From positions 15,605,174-15,669,173 of the forward strand of contig CM046853.1 of NCBI GenBank assembly GCA_025617745.1: a DNA stretch of 64,000 nucleotides, written 5' to 3'. The notes beneath the pieces are model-generated. The model did no database searches, had not been told where the DNA came from, and saw nothing but the letters and a program-made list of their open reading frames with translations. Shown piece after piece: positions 13,413 through 25,213 of the stretch. The translations under genes were made by a program, and so were the position numbers. This DNA is from Heliocidaris erythrogramma (lineage: Eukaryota > Echinodermata > Echinoidea > Camarodonta > Echinometridae). Numbering within the stretch: the first letter of the stretch is position 1; each line of letters starts with the position of its first letter.

Positions 13413-14176
13413 ATATTCACAATTAATTCATGAAGATGTCGGTTACTGATTTATTTTATTTTTGGATCCATTGGATTTGCCAAGGAAGATATTAAATGAA
13501 TAATTCTCACTACAACCATGATAAATAGCAACTTTGATTAACTCCTTAAAGGTTTTCCTTTCAACAGAAGCAGAAGTACACTATATTCTATGCTCATCAC
13601 AATAGATCTTCCTTCTTTCTTTACATGTCTTAGATGATCATTCAAATCATACATTGTACATGATATTTCGGAAATGAAAATACAGCCATATGGAAGAGTA
13701 CAGTATGCTTTTACAGAAAAAGAGCTGTCAAATACATTAGTAAACCTAAAAGGAGTGGCCACTAGCTGACATGTGAAGTTATTATAATCTAATATTAATT
13801 TTCATTTTTTTTCAAAAGGATAGTTATAATGGAGAAATTTGTAAGGAAGCAATCATGCAAATCAAATAAAGGGAAGTGAAATGTCTCACAATTTCACTCT
13901 TGCGAAAATTTAATGGATGGTAAAAAACTGACAGTCAAGCAGGAAAGAATGATGAAGGTTGGGAATTCATCTAATCACAGAGGAGAGTACATGTAGTTAA
14001 TAGAAAAGGGAATAACGGTTAATTGCAGGTGCAAGCAGCTGCACTGACAGTGAGGACATTTGTTAAAAATACACCAGTATAGAGCCACAATGAAATGGAT
14101 GGTTTCGAGAAGTAGCCATGGAAACGAGCAATTTAGATGCATGGGCCTTTCGTCATAATTAAAATGGCAAATCTTT
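13413..14176. other. Unassigned stretch between repeat and duplicated segment
   Basis: A minus-strand open frame at 13538-13762 follows an AG acceptor-like tract but matches nothing I know. I do not call it. Confidence 0.35.
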
Positions 14177-14559
14177 AAATGCTAAGTGCATTGAATGGTA
14201 CCACGTGTCCACCACATGATGGCACAACACTCATAAAAAAATGAAAGACACACCTGTCTTTGGGCTTCAAATATTACTTCTATAAAGAGATATTGCAAGT
14301 TTAATTACACGCTCTAAAAGCATAAAAGCAACTCAGGAGTAGACTACTCGATGCGCCAGCACACGCTTGCCGAGATTTAATACTTTCTAGCTGTACACAA
14401 ATTTTTTTCAGGTGATTGGTAACTTTTAAACTAAGCTTTAATCAGAAAGTCACATACCGGTACTAACTGGATGAAAGTTTCTCATAGAAATGTCATTGTT
14501 ACCACTTCATAGTGTTACTCTTCTCAACAGAGACAAAATTCTTGAGCATCAACAGTCTA

Positions 14560-14659
14560 TCAATGTAATATCTGATTCCTCATGTTGGCATGGAGATCCA
14601 GCACTTCCTTGCTAAGTGCATTGGATGGTATCACGTGTCCACCACATGATGCCACGACG
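14560..14659 (-). pseudogene. FAAP100 terminal-exon fragment, copy A
   Basis: Minus strand reads KEVLDLHANMRNQILH then TGA, matching the last residues of FAAP100 exon 8. Upstream of KEVLD it diverges completely and instead reads ASCGGHVIPSNALS behind an AG after a T-rich tract. The frame requires a 2-nt carry-in, which FAAP100 exon 7 (phase 0) cannot supply. Confidence 0.75.
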
Positions 14660-15473
14660 CTGATAAAAAAAAATAAAGACACTAGTATTTCTTTATTTAA
14701 ACTAGTCAATATGTAGGTCAAATTGACTTCTTCTGCTGCTGTCTTTTTTATTGGGTTTACAAATTTGGAAAATGCTAATTGTATTTAGATTTTCAATCAA
14801 ATTTACAACTCAAAAGCATAATTCTTAATATTCTTTTGAATTATTCCTTTTTATGATGAAATAAATGGCCAACTGGTACATGCCTACTTGAGATGCCACC
14901 TTATCATTATTTATTCATACTTTTACTGCTATTGCGGAATCAGATCTTGCTTGATATACATGTACATGATCATGCACAGGTAATATTCAAGTGTACAAAC
15001 CTTCTCTGGAATAAAAACAAGTTAAGATAATTAATGTACAAATTTTACTCTCAAATGAAGTTCATTCATGAATAGGATTTCCTCATGTCTTGAACCAACT
15101 TATATTTATAGTAATATATTCTTACATGTATACACTAATAAAGAGTAAACAACCTGTAAAAATCATGAAAATATGAATTTTTAAAACAATAGACATAACA
15201 AATGAGTGATTATGAAAATGTAATATCTTGAAAACAATCTATATTTGGGGGCTCGTGAATATTTTGTAAAAGTTTATACATGCAGAAACATATTACATGT
15301 GCTATAATTTGTTTCAGTTCATGTGAAAATCATAATTTTAGATAAAGATTAAGAATTTGCATTATTATTGAGTTGTGACCCAATGACATCACAAACTCAT
15401 GACCAAGTTGCCAATTTGCCTAGTGACTTCATTGTTTTCCCTAGTTTTTCATATCACTAAAAATTCATAACTT

Positions 15474-15783
15474 TCTTATAATAATAATAATAATACCGGT
15501 ATGTCCATTTATATAACGCAGCTATACAAATATACTCTACTGCGCTTAATACAAATTATCACATTATTACCCCGGCTTTAGCCGAGCCGCCATGACAGGC
15601 ACTAAGGCATTCAAGGAATTTCTTCCTACCAGGTACCCATTTACTTCAATGGGTGGAGTGGCAAATGTAGATGAATGTCTTGCCAAAGGACATTAGCGCC
15701 ACCGGGATTCGAACTGCGAACCATGTGATCCACAGACCGGTGACGTATCCACTAGACAACAACACCTCTACATTAGATCTTAT
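15474..15783 (-). mobile_element. tRNA-derived SINE with 6-bp target duplication
   Basis: Inserted in copy A only; copy B shows the empty site. The insert (15480-15777) is flanked by TCTTAT (15474-15479 and 15778-15783). On the minus strand it starts with a Pol III promoter-like head (A box TAGTGGATACG, B box GTTCGAATCCC) and ends in an (ATT)n tail. Confidence 0.85.
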
Positions 15784-16265
15784 TAGTTGTCTGATTTTCC
15801 TCAAACTTTTCTTGATCTGTGGGTCTCATTTTTCTGCTTCAATTAAAACCGAGCAATTCTTAGACTTGATTTCCCCTTTAAAGGGTACAAATTATCAAAA
15901 AATATTTTGCTCTCTATGTTAGAGGTTTCATGTCGTTATACTATATTCAAAACTTGGGCTTCAAATATTACCTCTATAAAGAGATATTGCAAGTTTAATT
16001 ACACGCTCTAAAAGCATAAAAACAATTCATGAGTAGACTACTCGATGCGCCTGTATGCGCTTGCCGAGATTTAATACTTTCTAGCCTGTACACAAATTTT
16101 TTTCAGGTGATTGGTAACTTTTAAACTGAGCTTTAATCAGAAAGTCACATACCGGTACTAACTGGATGAAAGTTTCTCATAAAAATTTCATTGTTACCAC
16201 TTCAGTGTTACTCTTCTCAACAGAGACAAAGTTCTTGAGCATAAAATAGTCTTTGTTAATCACTA

Positions 16266-16368
16266 TCAATGTAGTATTATCTGATTCCTCATGTTGGCAT
16301 GGCGATCCAGCACTTCCTTGCTAAGTGCATGGAATGGTACCACGTGTCCACCACATGATGCCATGACA
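16266..16368 (-). pseudogene. FAAP100 terminal-exon fragment, copy B1
   Basis: Reads VMASCGGHVVPFHALS then KEVLDRHANMRNQIILH and a stop. Same novel upstream half and T-rich AG acceptor-like sequence as copies A and B2. Confidence 0.75.
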
Positions 16369-16476
16369 CTGATAAAAAAAATGAAGACACGCCTGTATTC
16401 ACAATACATGTATTTCTTCACAGTGTTACTATTCTCAACAAAGTTCTTGAGCATCAACAGTCTTTGTTAATCATTA

Positions 16477-16576
16477 TCAATGTAATATGAGAATCCTCAT
16501 GTTGGCATGGAGATCCAGCACTTCCTTGCTAAGTGCATTAAATGGTACCACGTGTCCACCACATGATGCCATGACA
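16477..16576 (-). pseudogene. FAAP100 terminal-exon fragment, copy B2
   Basis: Reads VMASCGGHVVPFNALS then KEVLDLHANMRILILH and a stop. It is the internal extra duplicate within copy B. Confidence 0.75.
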
Positions 16577-17754
16577 CTGAGTAAATAAAAGGAAAGACAC
16601 CCCTGTATTCACGATATTTCTTTATTTAAACTATTCAATATATAGGTCAAATTGACTTCTTCTGCTGCAGTCTTTTTAATGGGTTACAACTTTGGAAAAA
16701 TGCTAATTGTATTTAGATTTTCAATCAAATTTACAACTCAAAAGCATAATTCTTTATTGAATTATTCCTTTTTATGATGAAATAGATGGCCAACTGGTAC
16801 ATGCCTACTTGAGATGCCACCTTATCATTATTTATTCATACTTTTACTGATATTGCGGAATCAGATCTTGCTTGATATGCATGTACATGATCATGATCAT
16901 GCACAGGTAATATTCAAGTGTACAAACCTTATCTGGAATAAAAACAAGTTAAGATAATTAATGTACAAATTTTACTCTCAAATGAAGTTCATTCAGGATT
17001 TCATAGGATTTCCTCATGACTTGAACCAACTTATATTTATAGTAATATGTTCTTACATGTACACACTATAAAGAGTAAACCTGTAAAAATCATTAAAATA
17101 TGAATTTTTAAAACAATATACATGTGAGTGATTATGAAAATGTAATATTTTGAAAACAATCTCAATATTTGGGGGCTTGTGAAATATTTTGTAAAAGTTT
17201 ATACATGCAGAAACATATTACATGTGCTATAATTTGGTTCAATTTATGTGAAAATCATAATTTTAGATAAAGATTGAGAATTTGCGTTATCAAGATAAAC
17301 AGAATTATTGGGGAGTTGTGACCCAATGCAATGACATCACAAACTCATGACCAAGTTGGCAATTTGCCTAGTGACTTTCACTGTTTTCCTTAGTTTTTCA
17401 TAGCACTAAATATCATAACTTTCTTATTAGTTGTCTGATTTTCCTCAAACTTTCGATCTTGATCTGTGAATCTGATTTTTATGCTTCAATAGGGCGGTTT
17501 ACTTAGCATAGTGTGCACAGACCTTTAATTTTGCACACGGCCGCAACCTCGGGCAAAGGAACCTGTCGACGTCGACTGCTGGGGGCTGCTCTATATAAGT
17601 CCCATCCCATCTATATACATGATAGACTGATAGAGTATAGATGTACGTGTAGAGTACCGCTGGAGTGCGTCGCATCAAAGCTTATCTCATCAATACTTGA
17701 AAGAAAATAAATTCTACATCACATGAGAGAGTATTTCTCCACAGTTTCTGCAAA

Positions 17755-18769
17755 ATGGGAGGAAAACATTGCTGTTACGGAACGTGCAACAGCGATTCAC
17801 GGTTTTGTTGCCTGTTGGGAAAAGGCCCGAAATGCTGGGGGTGTTTTTCATCCCTTTCCCGAAACCAAAGACAAATTTGGACAAATGTACAACCTGGATA
17901 AAAATGTGTGGTCGAAAGGACTTTGGAATAGACCGAATCACCAAGGATACCTACATCTGTTCCAAGCATTTTGTGGGAGGAAACGGCCCGACTATCGAAC
18001 ATCCCCACCCCATTCCAGCTGCAGTCACCGAGCTTGAGCGACAAATTGCCACAAAACCTCTGCGGCCTCGGCCTCCGCCCCCGGCCCCCGCCCCCCCACC
18101 CCCCCCCCCCCCCCCCCCCCACTTGGAGGTCGAAGGGACCGCATGCGTGTTCCCAAAATCTCCGGTAAAGGGGTACTTTTTGGGCGACACAATCCGGCCC
18201 GTGAATTGTAAAAAAAAGGGGGTGTTTTTTATCTTTCACCCGGAGATTTCATTAAAAAAGGGGGTGTTTTTCTTTCTCTCCCTCTCTCTCTCTCTTCGAT
18301 ACCTGAGAAATTAAAAAAAGGGGGGTTATGAAATATCTTGAAAAATTGATCAAATCAAAGGGGGGTTGGTGTCTGTCCTGAGATATGGGGTTGGAATGAG
18401 AGCTCACCTGAGATAGGGGGTACATTGAGCAGTGTTCTGAATTTAGGGGGGTCTCCAAGGCAGGAAAAGCCCCCGCAAAGCCCGCGATAGGGGGGTTCAG
18501 AAATTTTGGCAGCCCTGAGATAGGGGGGGGGGGGGTGCTTTCAAAGGGAAGGAACAAGCATACGCGTACCCAAAATAATACTGAGTGGGGGGGCCGGGCC
18601 TCCGCCCCGAAAGCGGTTGTTGGAAACTCCGCCTCCACCTCCGAGTCCAAAGAGACATAAGCAGTTCAAATAGAAGAAATTCAAGACATGCAAGAACATG
18701 AAGATGTTCCCCCGGATGTTCCCCCTGATGTTCCCCTGGATGTTCCTGTCTACAATCTTGTGGATCGCG
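17755..18769 (+). pseudogene. ISL2EU transposase 5' part: THAP zinc finger and linker
   Basis: ATG at 17755 opens MGGKHCCYGTCNSDSR, giving the first Cys pair of a C2CH THAP finger. The rest is in another frame: VFFIPFPKPKT, WIKMCGRKDF, then CSKHF with the final Cys and His, and HPIPA. So one frameshift lies near 17800-17815. A Pro/C-rich tract follows (to about 18120). An insertion of G-rich repeat sequence (about 18140-18650) separates it from a segment at 18662-18769 coding EEIQDMQEHED and four VPxD-type repeats, ending at a GT donor (18770). THAP fingers in these transposases bind the element ends. Confidence 0.8.
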
Positions 18770-18938
18770 GTAAGTAGTAAATGTGTATAAATCTACCCCC
18801 CCCCCCCCCCCCCCCCCCCGTCATTGTTCCTATTAATTGTCCCATACTACCTTCTGTCCGGGGGGGGGGACAGTACTTTATATATGCATTACAGGATCCA
18901 TGCTCTATAACTTTTCATAAATCTTTATTATATGATCA

Positions 18939-19412
18939 CTTCACCTAATACCGACCAGTCATAATACCGACCATTCATAATACCGACCATTAAGCGTATC
19001 ATGGCATCTAGGGCGCGTCTTGCAAGTCAACGCATGGGACTATACGCGTAGAATGCCTAGTAACGTTGAGAACAGCCAAAATAGAGCAAGATGAGGAATA
19101 AAAACCAAAGTATTATCAATTTATTGTTAAATTTTCATATTTTCATTAAAATAATCTCTTTTCATAAATTGCCATTGACTTATGTGCAGGGGTCGGTAAT
19201 AAAACGCACTTCCCCTCTATGCGTAAAATGAGATGACTCTATTGCGACGTCATTTCTACAAGAACGCGCAAGTGTTATCGCTCGTCAGTACCTGGAATCC
19301 TGGATCTTGTTCCCCAGTATTTGGGTAGTCTGATGAATTTTCATTACGTTTCATGAAGAATCTTTGCCGCAGTCGTTGGATACATCGTTAAGAGGTCAGT
19401 ATTAGGTAAAGG
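18939..19412. mobile_element. About 475-bp MITE with CACCTAATACCGACC termini
   Basis: Left end CTTCACCTAATACCGACC is mirrored at the right by GGTCAGTATTAGGTAAAG. ATAATACCGACCATT-type words are repeated just inside the left end. Noncoding; inside the ISL2EU element and directly abutting the next repeat. Confidence 0.7.
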
Positions 19413-19416
19413 CATC

Positions 19417-20500
19417 ATACCCCCGCCAAACAAAGTTTGAAGGGGGTATATTATAGGAATCAGTCAACGGTTGGGCGGTCGGTCCGTTGCAAATCTTGCG
19501 GATCGAACTACTTTCTCAGTTTTCGACAAAAGCTCATGAAATTTGGTACACACATTGGTCTTGGTGGGAACATGTGCAAGACATATTTTTTGGGTGAGTC
19601 GGAACTGCGTTGCCATGGTAACGGCATATTTATGGCAGAAAATCAAGGAAACACCTTGCGGATCGAACTACTTCCTCAGTTTTTGACCGAAAGTCATGAA
19701 ATTTGGTACACATGCACATTGGTCTTACTGGGAAGATGTGTACAACATATTTTCTTGATGTGTCAGAAGCTGCGTTGCGATGGAAACGGAATATATATGG
19801 CAGTAAATCAGGGAAAAATCTTGCGGATCGAACTACTTCCTCAGTTTTCAACCAAAAGTCAAGAAATTTGGTATGATGGGGAGCCCTATGTCTGCGCACC
19901 TAAGGTTTTGACCTGAAAATGAACAAGCATTTCTTTAATATTCCCCTAAAGCTTAATTTTATATTATTCCTGATATTCTAAAGAGTAAGTTTGCAAAAAA
20001 TCTCACCAAAATTAGAGCAAGAACAATGCTATTTTCACAAGAAACAGTGGCCGTGTCATTTCAACATTGAAAAAACAATGGCGCCCATGTCTGCGCACTC
20101 ATTCATTTTACACGCAGTTCGGGAGTTTTGATGTGAAAGACAACATTTTGAGGCTTGTGAATAAAATGTCTGAAATAAGACCTTTTTTCATTATTTTGAC
20201 TCGTTTTTTGCATCAATAGTTATCGCTATGATAAAGATGAAAGTTTGTGTTTGTTGCGTGTTTTGTTTTATTAGAATCACGCAATTACGCGTGTGCGCAG
20301 ACTTGGGCACTCTAGCCATACACACATTGGTCTTGGTGGGAAGATGTGCAAGACATATTTTTTGGATGTGTCGGAAGCTGCGTTGCCATGGAAACGGCAT
20401 ATCTACGGCAGTAAATCAGGGAAAAATCTTGCAGATCGAACTACTTCCTCGGTTTTCGACCAAAAGTCAAGAAAGGCTGTTGTCACGGGGCAGGGGTATT
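19417..20500. mobile_element. Minisatellite-bearing element with ATACCCCCGCC ends, interrupted by a MITE
   Basis: Ends read ATACCCCCGCC and GGGGCAGGGGTAT. The inside is a tandem array of about 140-bp units (GGATCGAACTACTTCCTCAG, CATGAAATTTGGTACACA, GCGTTGCCATGG). A 0.44-kb insert at about 19877-20316 with GTCTGCGCAC-type inverted ends splits it. Confidence 0.7.
19877..20316. mobile_element. MITE with TCTGCGCAC inverted ends
   Basis: Left GAGCCCTATGTCTGCGCAC and right GTGTGCGCAGACTTGGGCACTC are imperfect inverted repeats. A further internal GCGCCCATGTCTGCGCACTC copy occurs near 20080. Noncoding. Confidence 0.6.
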
Positions 20501-20668
20501 AATCATCATCTTCAGTGATATTTCTAGTTTTTACTGAAAGTAGTTTGTACTTAAAAGTTTGAGGCAATAGATGAGTAGAAAGTGTGAGTGAGGGGGAAGG
20601 GGTGTCTATCGCATGTACAAGTATATTATTCATCATACTTTCTTATTTGTATCCTTTGTTTATTACAG

Positions 20669-20841
20669 GATGCCAGACTCACATGCACTGTTCCACGAAT
20701 GATGCTGTTGTGCAAACAGAAATTTCATGCAATGACCTGAAAAACTACTCCACAGATCACCTTCAAAACCCTGCTTTACTGTCGCGAAACAGATTTGTTG
20801 ACCGTGTGAATCTGAGGACACTTCCTGTATCTTCTACACAG
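20669..20841 (+). pseudogene. ISL2EU transposase, middle exon
   Basis: Lies between an AG acceptor (TTTATTACAG) and a GT donor and joins in phase to the preceding donor at 18770. Encodes CSTNDAVVQTEISCNDLKNY and then LQNPALLSRNRF. The VQTE phrase is typical of the linker between THAP and DDE parts. Confidence 0.65.
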
Positions 20842-20887
20842 GTACATGTAAGTGCAGACTGTTATTTTCGTTTAGTGTACACTACTG

Positions 20888-20996
20888 CTTAGAGGTTTTG
20901 GCATTGGTTTGGCCAGGTGAACTGCATCCTCTCATAAATGGACCACGCTTGATGCCTTCGTGGAACTGAACTGCATGGTGTGCCAAAACATTTAAC
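20888..20996. mobile_element. Short (about 108 bp) MITE, GGTTTTGGCA termini
   Basis: GGTTTTGGCAT at the left and TGCCAAAACATTTAA at the right. A second copy lies at about 26664-26767, ending with the same AAAACATTTAA. Confidence 0.6.
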
Positions 20997-21523
20997 CGGT
21001 ACTGTATGTGAGTAGAACTTTGATTTATGGGTATAGAGGCTGAATATCCATCGTTTTGAAAACATTTACCTTGTATTTGTAATTTTGTATCAGAATATAA
21101 GATGAGATATGATTGTGGAAACAGTATAAGCTAAGAACCTTGCAAACCACATCAGTTGGTGTGGGGGACAGCTTCTTTCCTACTCTCTCTTTTTTGTTGA
21201 TCATTGGAAATTCATTTAAGTCTACCCCCACCCCCACCCTTCCCAGAATGTTCTCCAGTATAAAATCTACTTTAATAACTTGATCATGTAAAACCAAGTT
21301 TTTGATGTATACTTGCTTCGTTATTTAATGTACAATAACTATTTCTGTTTCTCACATTTATCACAGGTTTGAAAGTGGTCATGTTGACCTTTCTCTTCGA
21401 TTTCCTACAGAATAAGGCATCATGAATGAGATATTGGAAGGGAGCTAAACCCCACATTCCTCTCCAGCTAATCTGAGGTACATGTTTACCTTATTTATTG
21501 TTAAATTTTTATTTGTTTCAATA

Positions 21524-21809
21524 GACCAGTTTCATAATGTAGTCAATTTTATGCGTGCATCTTTGTGAAGCGCACAGTGACAAACTATTTTTTACCTGCT
21601 AAGAAATAATTGCATTTCAATAGTGAGAATGTAAATTGCATACATTAGTTGTTGCTATGCCGGGCAAGCTACGATGATTGTCTGACATAGCAACACTAAT
21701 GTATGCAATTTGCATCCTGGTATTGAAATACAATAATTTGTTAACAGGTGAATAAATAGTTTGTCACTCAGCAAATGTACATAAATTTGACTACATTATG
21801 AAACTGGTA
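21524..21809. mobile_element. 285-bp palindromic MITE
   Basis: ACCAGTTTCATAATGTAGTC at the left and GACTACATTATGAAACTGGT at the right; pairing continues imperfectly through most of the element (GCATACATTAGTGTTGCTATG arms near the centre). It would fold to a single long hairpin. Confidence 0.8.
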
Positions 21810-22314
21810 TATTTAGTTATGGAAATATATGATGAAGAAAATATTCCAAAATTATAAAACCTATCTGAAATGTAACTTTCTTTGCAAGTGTCAATATTTT
21901 GCATTTTAGACTAAATGAATTTATCATTGTGCATTGCAAAACAAATGAATACCCTGTAGCGATTCTGCATTTTATTACCCCCCCCCCCAAAAAAAATAAA
22001 ATAAAAAAATAAAAAAATTAAAAAATAAAACATGAATCTTTGGAATTTATGCCTCTGCCATCACCAGATTGGAAATGTATGGCATACATGTACACTCTAT
22101 AAAGGATAGGTCCAACAAAATTACAAATCTTTTCACTTAAAATGCACAGGAGACAGAAAATTTATTTCATTTCATTTTCAAATAAACTTACCATTGATGA
22201 CTTACAATCATCAAATACACGAAGGAAATAGATATTTTATAGCAAATAGACCACTGTCCCCTTGAAATTTCTAAAATAGGTAGGCCTAGACTCCATACAT
22301 CACGATCCATTTTT

Positions 22315-23217
22315 AGCTCACCTGAGCCTATGGCTCGAGTGAGCTATTGCGATGGAAATTTGTCCGTCGTCCGTCGTCCGTTAACTTTTTACATTTTCAT
22401 CTTCTTCTCCAAAACCCATGATCGGAATTCAACCAAACTTGGTAGGAATCATCCTTAGGGGTAGGGGACCCAAAATTGCTAAAATGGTACATGTGGCCCC
22501 TAGGGGGGCCCAGGGGGAGGGCCCCCAATTGTAAAAGCTATGTAAATTTCAAACATCTTCTTCTCCAGAACCAGGCATAGCTCAGACTTGGTATTGTGTA
22601 TGGAGATACCTCTATAGATGAAGAATGAAAGTTGTTCATGAAATTTCTCTGAGTGGCCCTGTAGGGGCCCTGTGGGGGTAACATACTGGAGGGGGGGGGG
22701 GGCGCTGCCAGGCAAAATGTACATTCTGATCTTCTCCAAAACACATGATCGGAATTCAACCAAACTTGGTAGGAATCATCCTTAGGGGTAGGGGATCCAA
22801 AGGTGCTAAAATGGTACATGTGGCCCCCAGAGGGGGGGCCCAGGGGGAGAGCCCCCAAGTGTAAAAGCTATGTAAATTTCAAACATCTTCTCCAGAACTA
22901 GGAATAGCTCAGACTTGGTATTGTGTATGGAGGTTTTTTTCTGGGTGGCCCTATAGGGGGTCTGTGAAGGTAACATACTGGGGGGGGGGGGGGGGGTGGG
23001 GCAAGTTGTCCGCCATCCATAAACTTTTTACATTTTCAGCTTCTCCAAAACCCATGATTGGAATTTAACCGAACTTTGTAGGAATCTCAGACTTGGTATT
23101 GTGTATAGAGATACCTCTATAAATGAAGAATGAAAGTTGTTCATGTGCTAGAGAGAACATGCACCAGATGTGAATTGATCCACCTCAGGTGAGCATCGTG
23201 CCCCCTGGGGCTCTTGT
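22315..23217 (+). repeat. Full-length interspersed repeat (AGCTCACCTGAGCC...GGGGCTCTTGTT)
   Basis: Begins AGCTCACCTGAGCCTATGG, ends GTGCCCCCTGGGGCTCTTGT, with inner units of the same kind as at 12147-13412 but in the other orientation. Contains GTCCGTCGTCCGTCGTCCGT near its left end. Noncoding. Confidence 0.8.
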
Positions 23218-23555
23218 TATGTATATACTGGCCTCTATGACCTTTGACCTTGAGACCCCAAAATCCAATCAGTTCATCGTCCCTCCCATATGCACACATG
23301 GGCCAAGTTACAAGCTGATCCGCCAAACGGTTCCTAAGTTATCACAAGAACGAACCGTTTTTATGTATATGACCTCTATGACCTTTGACCTTGAGACCCC
23401 AAAATCTAATCAGTTCATCGTCCCTCCCATATGCATACATGGGCCAAGTTACAAGCTGATCCGCCAAACGGTTTTGAAGTTATCGAGAGAACGAAAAGGG
23501 GATGGACGGACGGACGGACGACCCGAAAACAGAATGCCTATGGCGGAGACATAAT
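23218..23555. repeat. Minisatellite-type repeat with GGAC array, two units
   Basis: Two copies of a unit of about 150 bp (TGACCTTTGACCTTGAGACC, CAGTTCATCGTCCCTCCCAT) followed by (GGAC)n and CCCGAAAACAGAATGCCT. It belongs to the same general class as the elements at 25214 and 33085. An (AAAT)n tract follows. Confidence 0.7.
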
Positions 23556-23609
23556 AAAATAAATAAATAAATAAATAAATGAAAATTGTTATTTTTTTGT
23601 TTGTTTCAG

Positions 23610-24336
23610 GACAATCGTCCCTGTGTGCTAACATTACTTGAAGAGTCATCTTGACACTTGTTCGGCTGTGACGTGGATGGACAACACTTGCATTGGCATA
23701 TGCATTTGGCATTTCAAAGAGTCATGCTAGCAACATCTTCTCAACATGGATAAATTTTCTGGATCTCGAACTCAAACCTCTCCTTATCAGATGGCCAAGT
23801 CGTGAACAGGTGATGAGACACTTACCCAAATGCTTCAAACATTTTTGAGAATACGTGTGTAATCATTGACTGTACAGAGATATTTGTATCAAAGCCATCT
23901 GTACCAAGTTCACAGCGAATAACTTGGTCAAACTAGTATAAGCATCACAATACCCTAAAGCTTCTTGTTGGTACTTCACCTAGGGGTACATTCATATATC
24001 TCTCTGAACTTTGGAATGGCAGTGTATCGGATAAGAAAAGCCGAGTCAGGATTCCTGGATCACGTTGAACACGGAGATGATGTAATGGCAGATAGAGGGT
24101 TTCTCATTCGAGATTTGTTGGCAGAGAGGGGGCGACTCTAAACATCCCACCATTTGCTCAAGGAAAGCAGCTTTCAAGCTGGGCAACGACAAAGACACGC
24201 CGGATTGCATCTACTCGAATTCATGTGGAGAGAGCAATTGGACGACTTAAAACATTCAGAATATTACATGGTACTGTTTCAGAAACCATTGAATGTTTAG
24301 CTCATTCATTGAAATCATTCAATTTTGGGACAAGAG
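23610..24336 (+). pseudogene. ISL2EU transposase, DDE_Tnp_4 catalytic part, broken
   Basis: Recognisable blocks: FGISKSHASNIFSTWINFLD, then CTEIFVSKPSVPSSQRITW, YKHHNTLKLLVGTSPRGTF, VMADRGF and RIHVERAIGRLKTFRILHG. The three acidic catalytic residues expected are the Asp of DCTE, the Asp of ADRGF and the Glu of HVER; all three codons survive. The blocks are in different frames with at least three frameshifts and an in-frame TAG (after ITWSN), so no protein can be made. The stretch between the acceptor at 23609 and the first block is degraded. Confidence 0.85.
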
Positions 24337-24699
24337 TATGAAGATTTGCATTTCAGAGAGCTTGGTTCTGGGGAAAAAAATACAATGTAAATGTATCGAA
24401 GTAACAAGATTTGAAAGATTTGTTTACTAGTATACAGCAGAAGCTCACTGTAACAAGATCCTTGAAACCACAGAAATTACCTTGTTATATCAGAAAACTT
24501 GTGATATCGGTTTAAAAAACAACAGAATTCAAAGAGCTGGGACCAGCAAAATTATCTTGCTATATCAGGAATCTCGTTATAGGGCAACTCCAAGCTATTT
24601 TGTGTCTGGGTATTCTCATAGCAGTGACTAAGTAAACCCAGGTTCCCTACACTACACGTTTATGGAGTGCCTGCTGCCAACTCATTCATCAAGTACTGC

Positions 24700-24826
24700 C
24701 CCGTTGCATAAAACTTACCATTAGTGACAACTTTGTCATTAATGGTAACTACCATGGCAACAAGTATTCCACAGAAGTTACCATTAACGACAAAGTTGTC
24801 ATCAATGGGAAGTTTTATGCAACGGG
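24700..24826. mobile_element. 127-bp palindromic MITE, CCCGTTGCATAAAACTT ends
   Basis: CCGTTGCATAAAACTTACCA mirrored by GGGAAGTTTTATGCAACGGG, with inner complementary GACAACTTTGTCATTAATGG and CGACAAAGTTGTCATCAATG. Confidence 0.8.
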
Positions 24827-24876
24827 ATCCAAATTTTAATCCTGCAGTGAAAAGTGTGCCAAAAATTAATTTGCCA

Positions 24877-25207
24877 ATGAAATGAGAAGGGTGACACAAG
24901 TATAAAATGAATTTCAAATGAATTCTTTGGTATAATTGTACAAATTTATTGCTGTCATGAATATTGAATTAGAGATTAAACAGAATACACTGTATTCCAC
25001 ACTTAATTCTTGTTTAGTATGCATTTAATAGAGCTAATTAACTAGGGTTAAGTATGGGTGGTATTCTCATAAGTTAATCCGGGTTCAAGTCCAGACTAAA
25101 GAAATATTTTAGTCCACACTTCTGTTGAATGCTAGGTTTGATCTCTAATTCAGTATTCATTGCAAAGATAATGTACCAAAGAATTCATACTTTTCTTCTC
25201 ATTTCAT
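24877..25207. mobile_element. About 330-bp imperfect palindrome (MITE)
   Basis: Outer arms ATGAAATGAGAAG and CTTCTCATTTCAT; inner arms GAATTCTTTGGTA/TACCAAAGAATTC and GAATTAGAGAT/ATCTCTAATTC. Noncoding. Confidence 0.75.
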
Positions 25208-25213
25208 ATGATA

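Larger units (their letters stand above)
14177..17490. repeat. Tandem duplicates of the FAAP100 3' end and flank (copies A and B)
   Basis: Copy A (about 14260-15953) and copy B (15954-17490, continuing at 28334) share the same order: GGGCTTCAAATATTAC, a decayed last-exon piece, CTAAGTGCAT-CACGTGTCCACCACATGATG, a long AT-rich part, and CCGAGCAATTCTT. A third partial copy (28334-28690) is the real end of FAAP100. Copy A carries a SINE absent from B; B carries an internal extra duplication of about 210 bp. A short extra piece lies at 14177-14260. Confidence 0.85.

Noticed and set aside
13538-13762. 74-codon minus-strand frame behind an acceptor-like AG
   Set aside because: No recognised family and no neighbouring exons in phase.
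14560-16576. Alternative last exons of FAAP100
   Set aside because: The frame would need a 2-nt carry-in while exon 7 ends in phase 0; kept as pseudogene fragments pending transcripts.
17775-18239. Long minus- and plus-strand frames with poly-Gly/poly-Pro across the C run
   Set aside because: They are shadows of the C homopolymer and the THAP region in other frames; only the FIPFPKP...CSKHF frame has family character.
19437-19916. 159-codon frame with repeated RIELLPQF phrases
   Set aside because: It is the translated form of the ~140-bp tandem unit; the same phrase appears on the opposite strand as EEVVRSARF.
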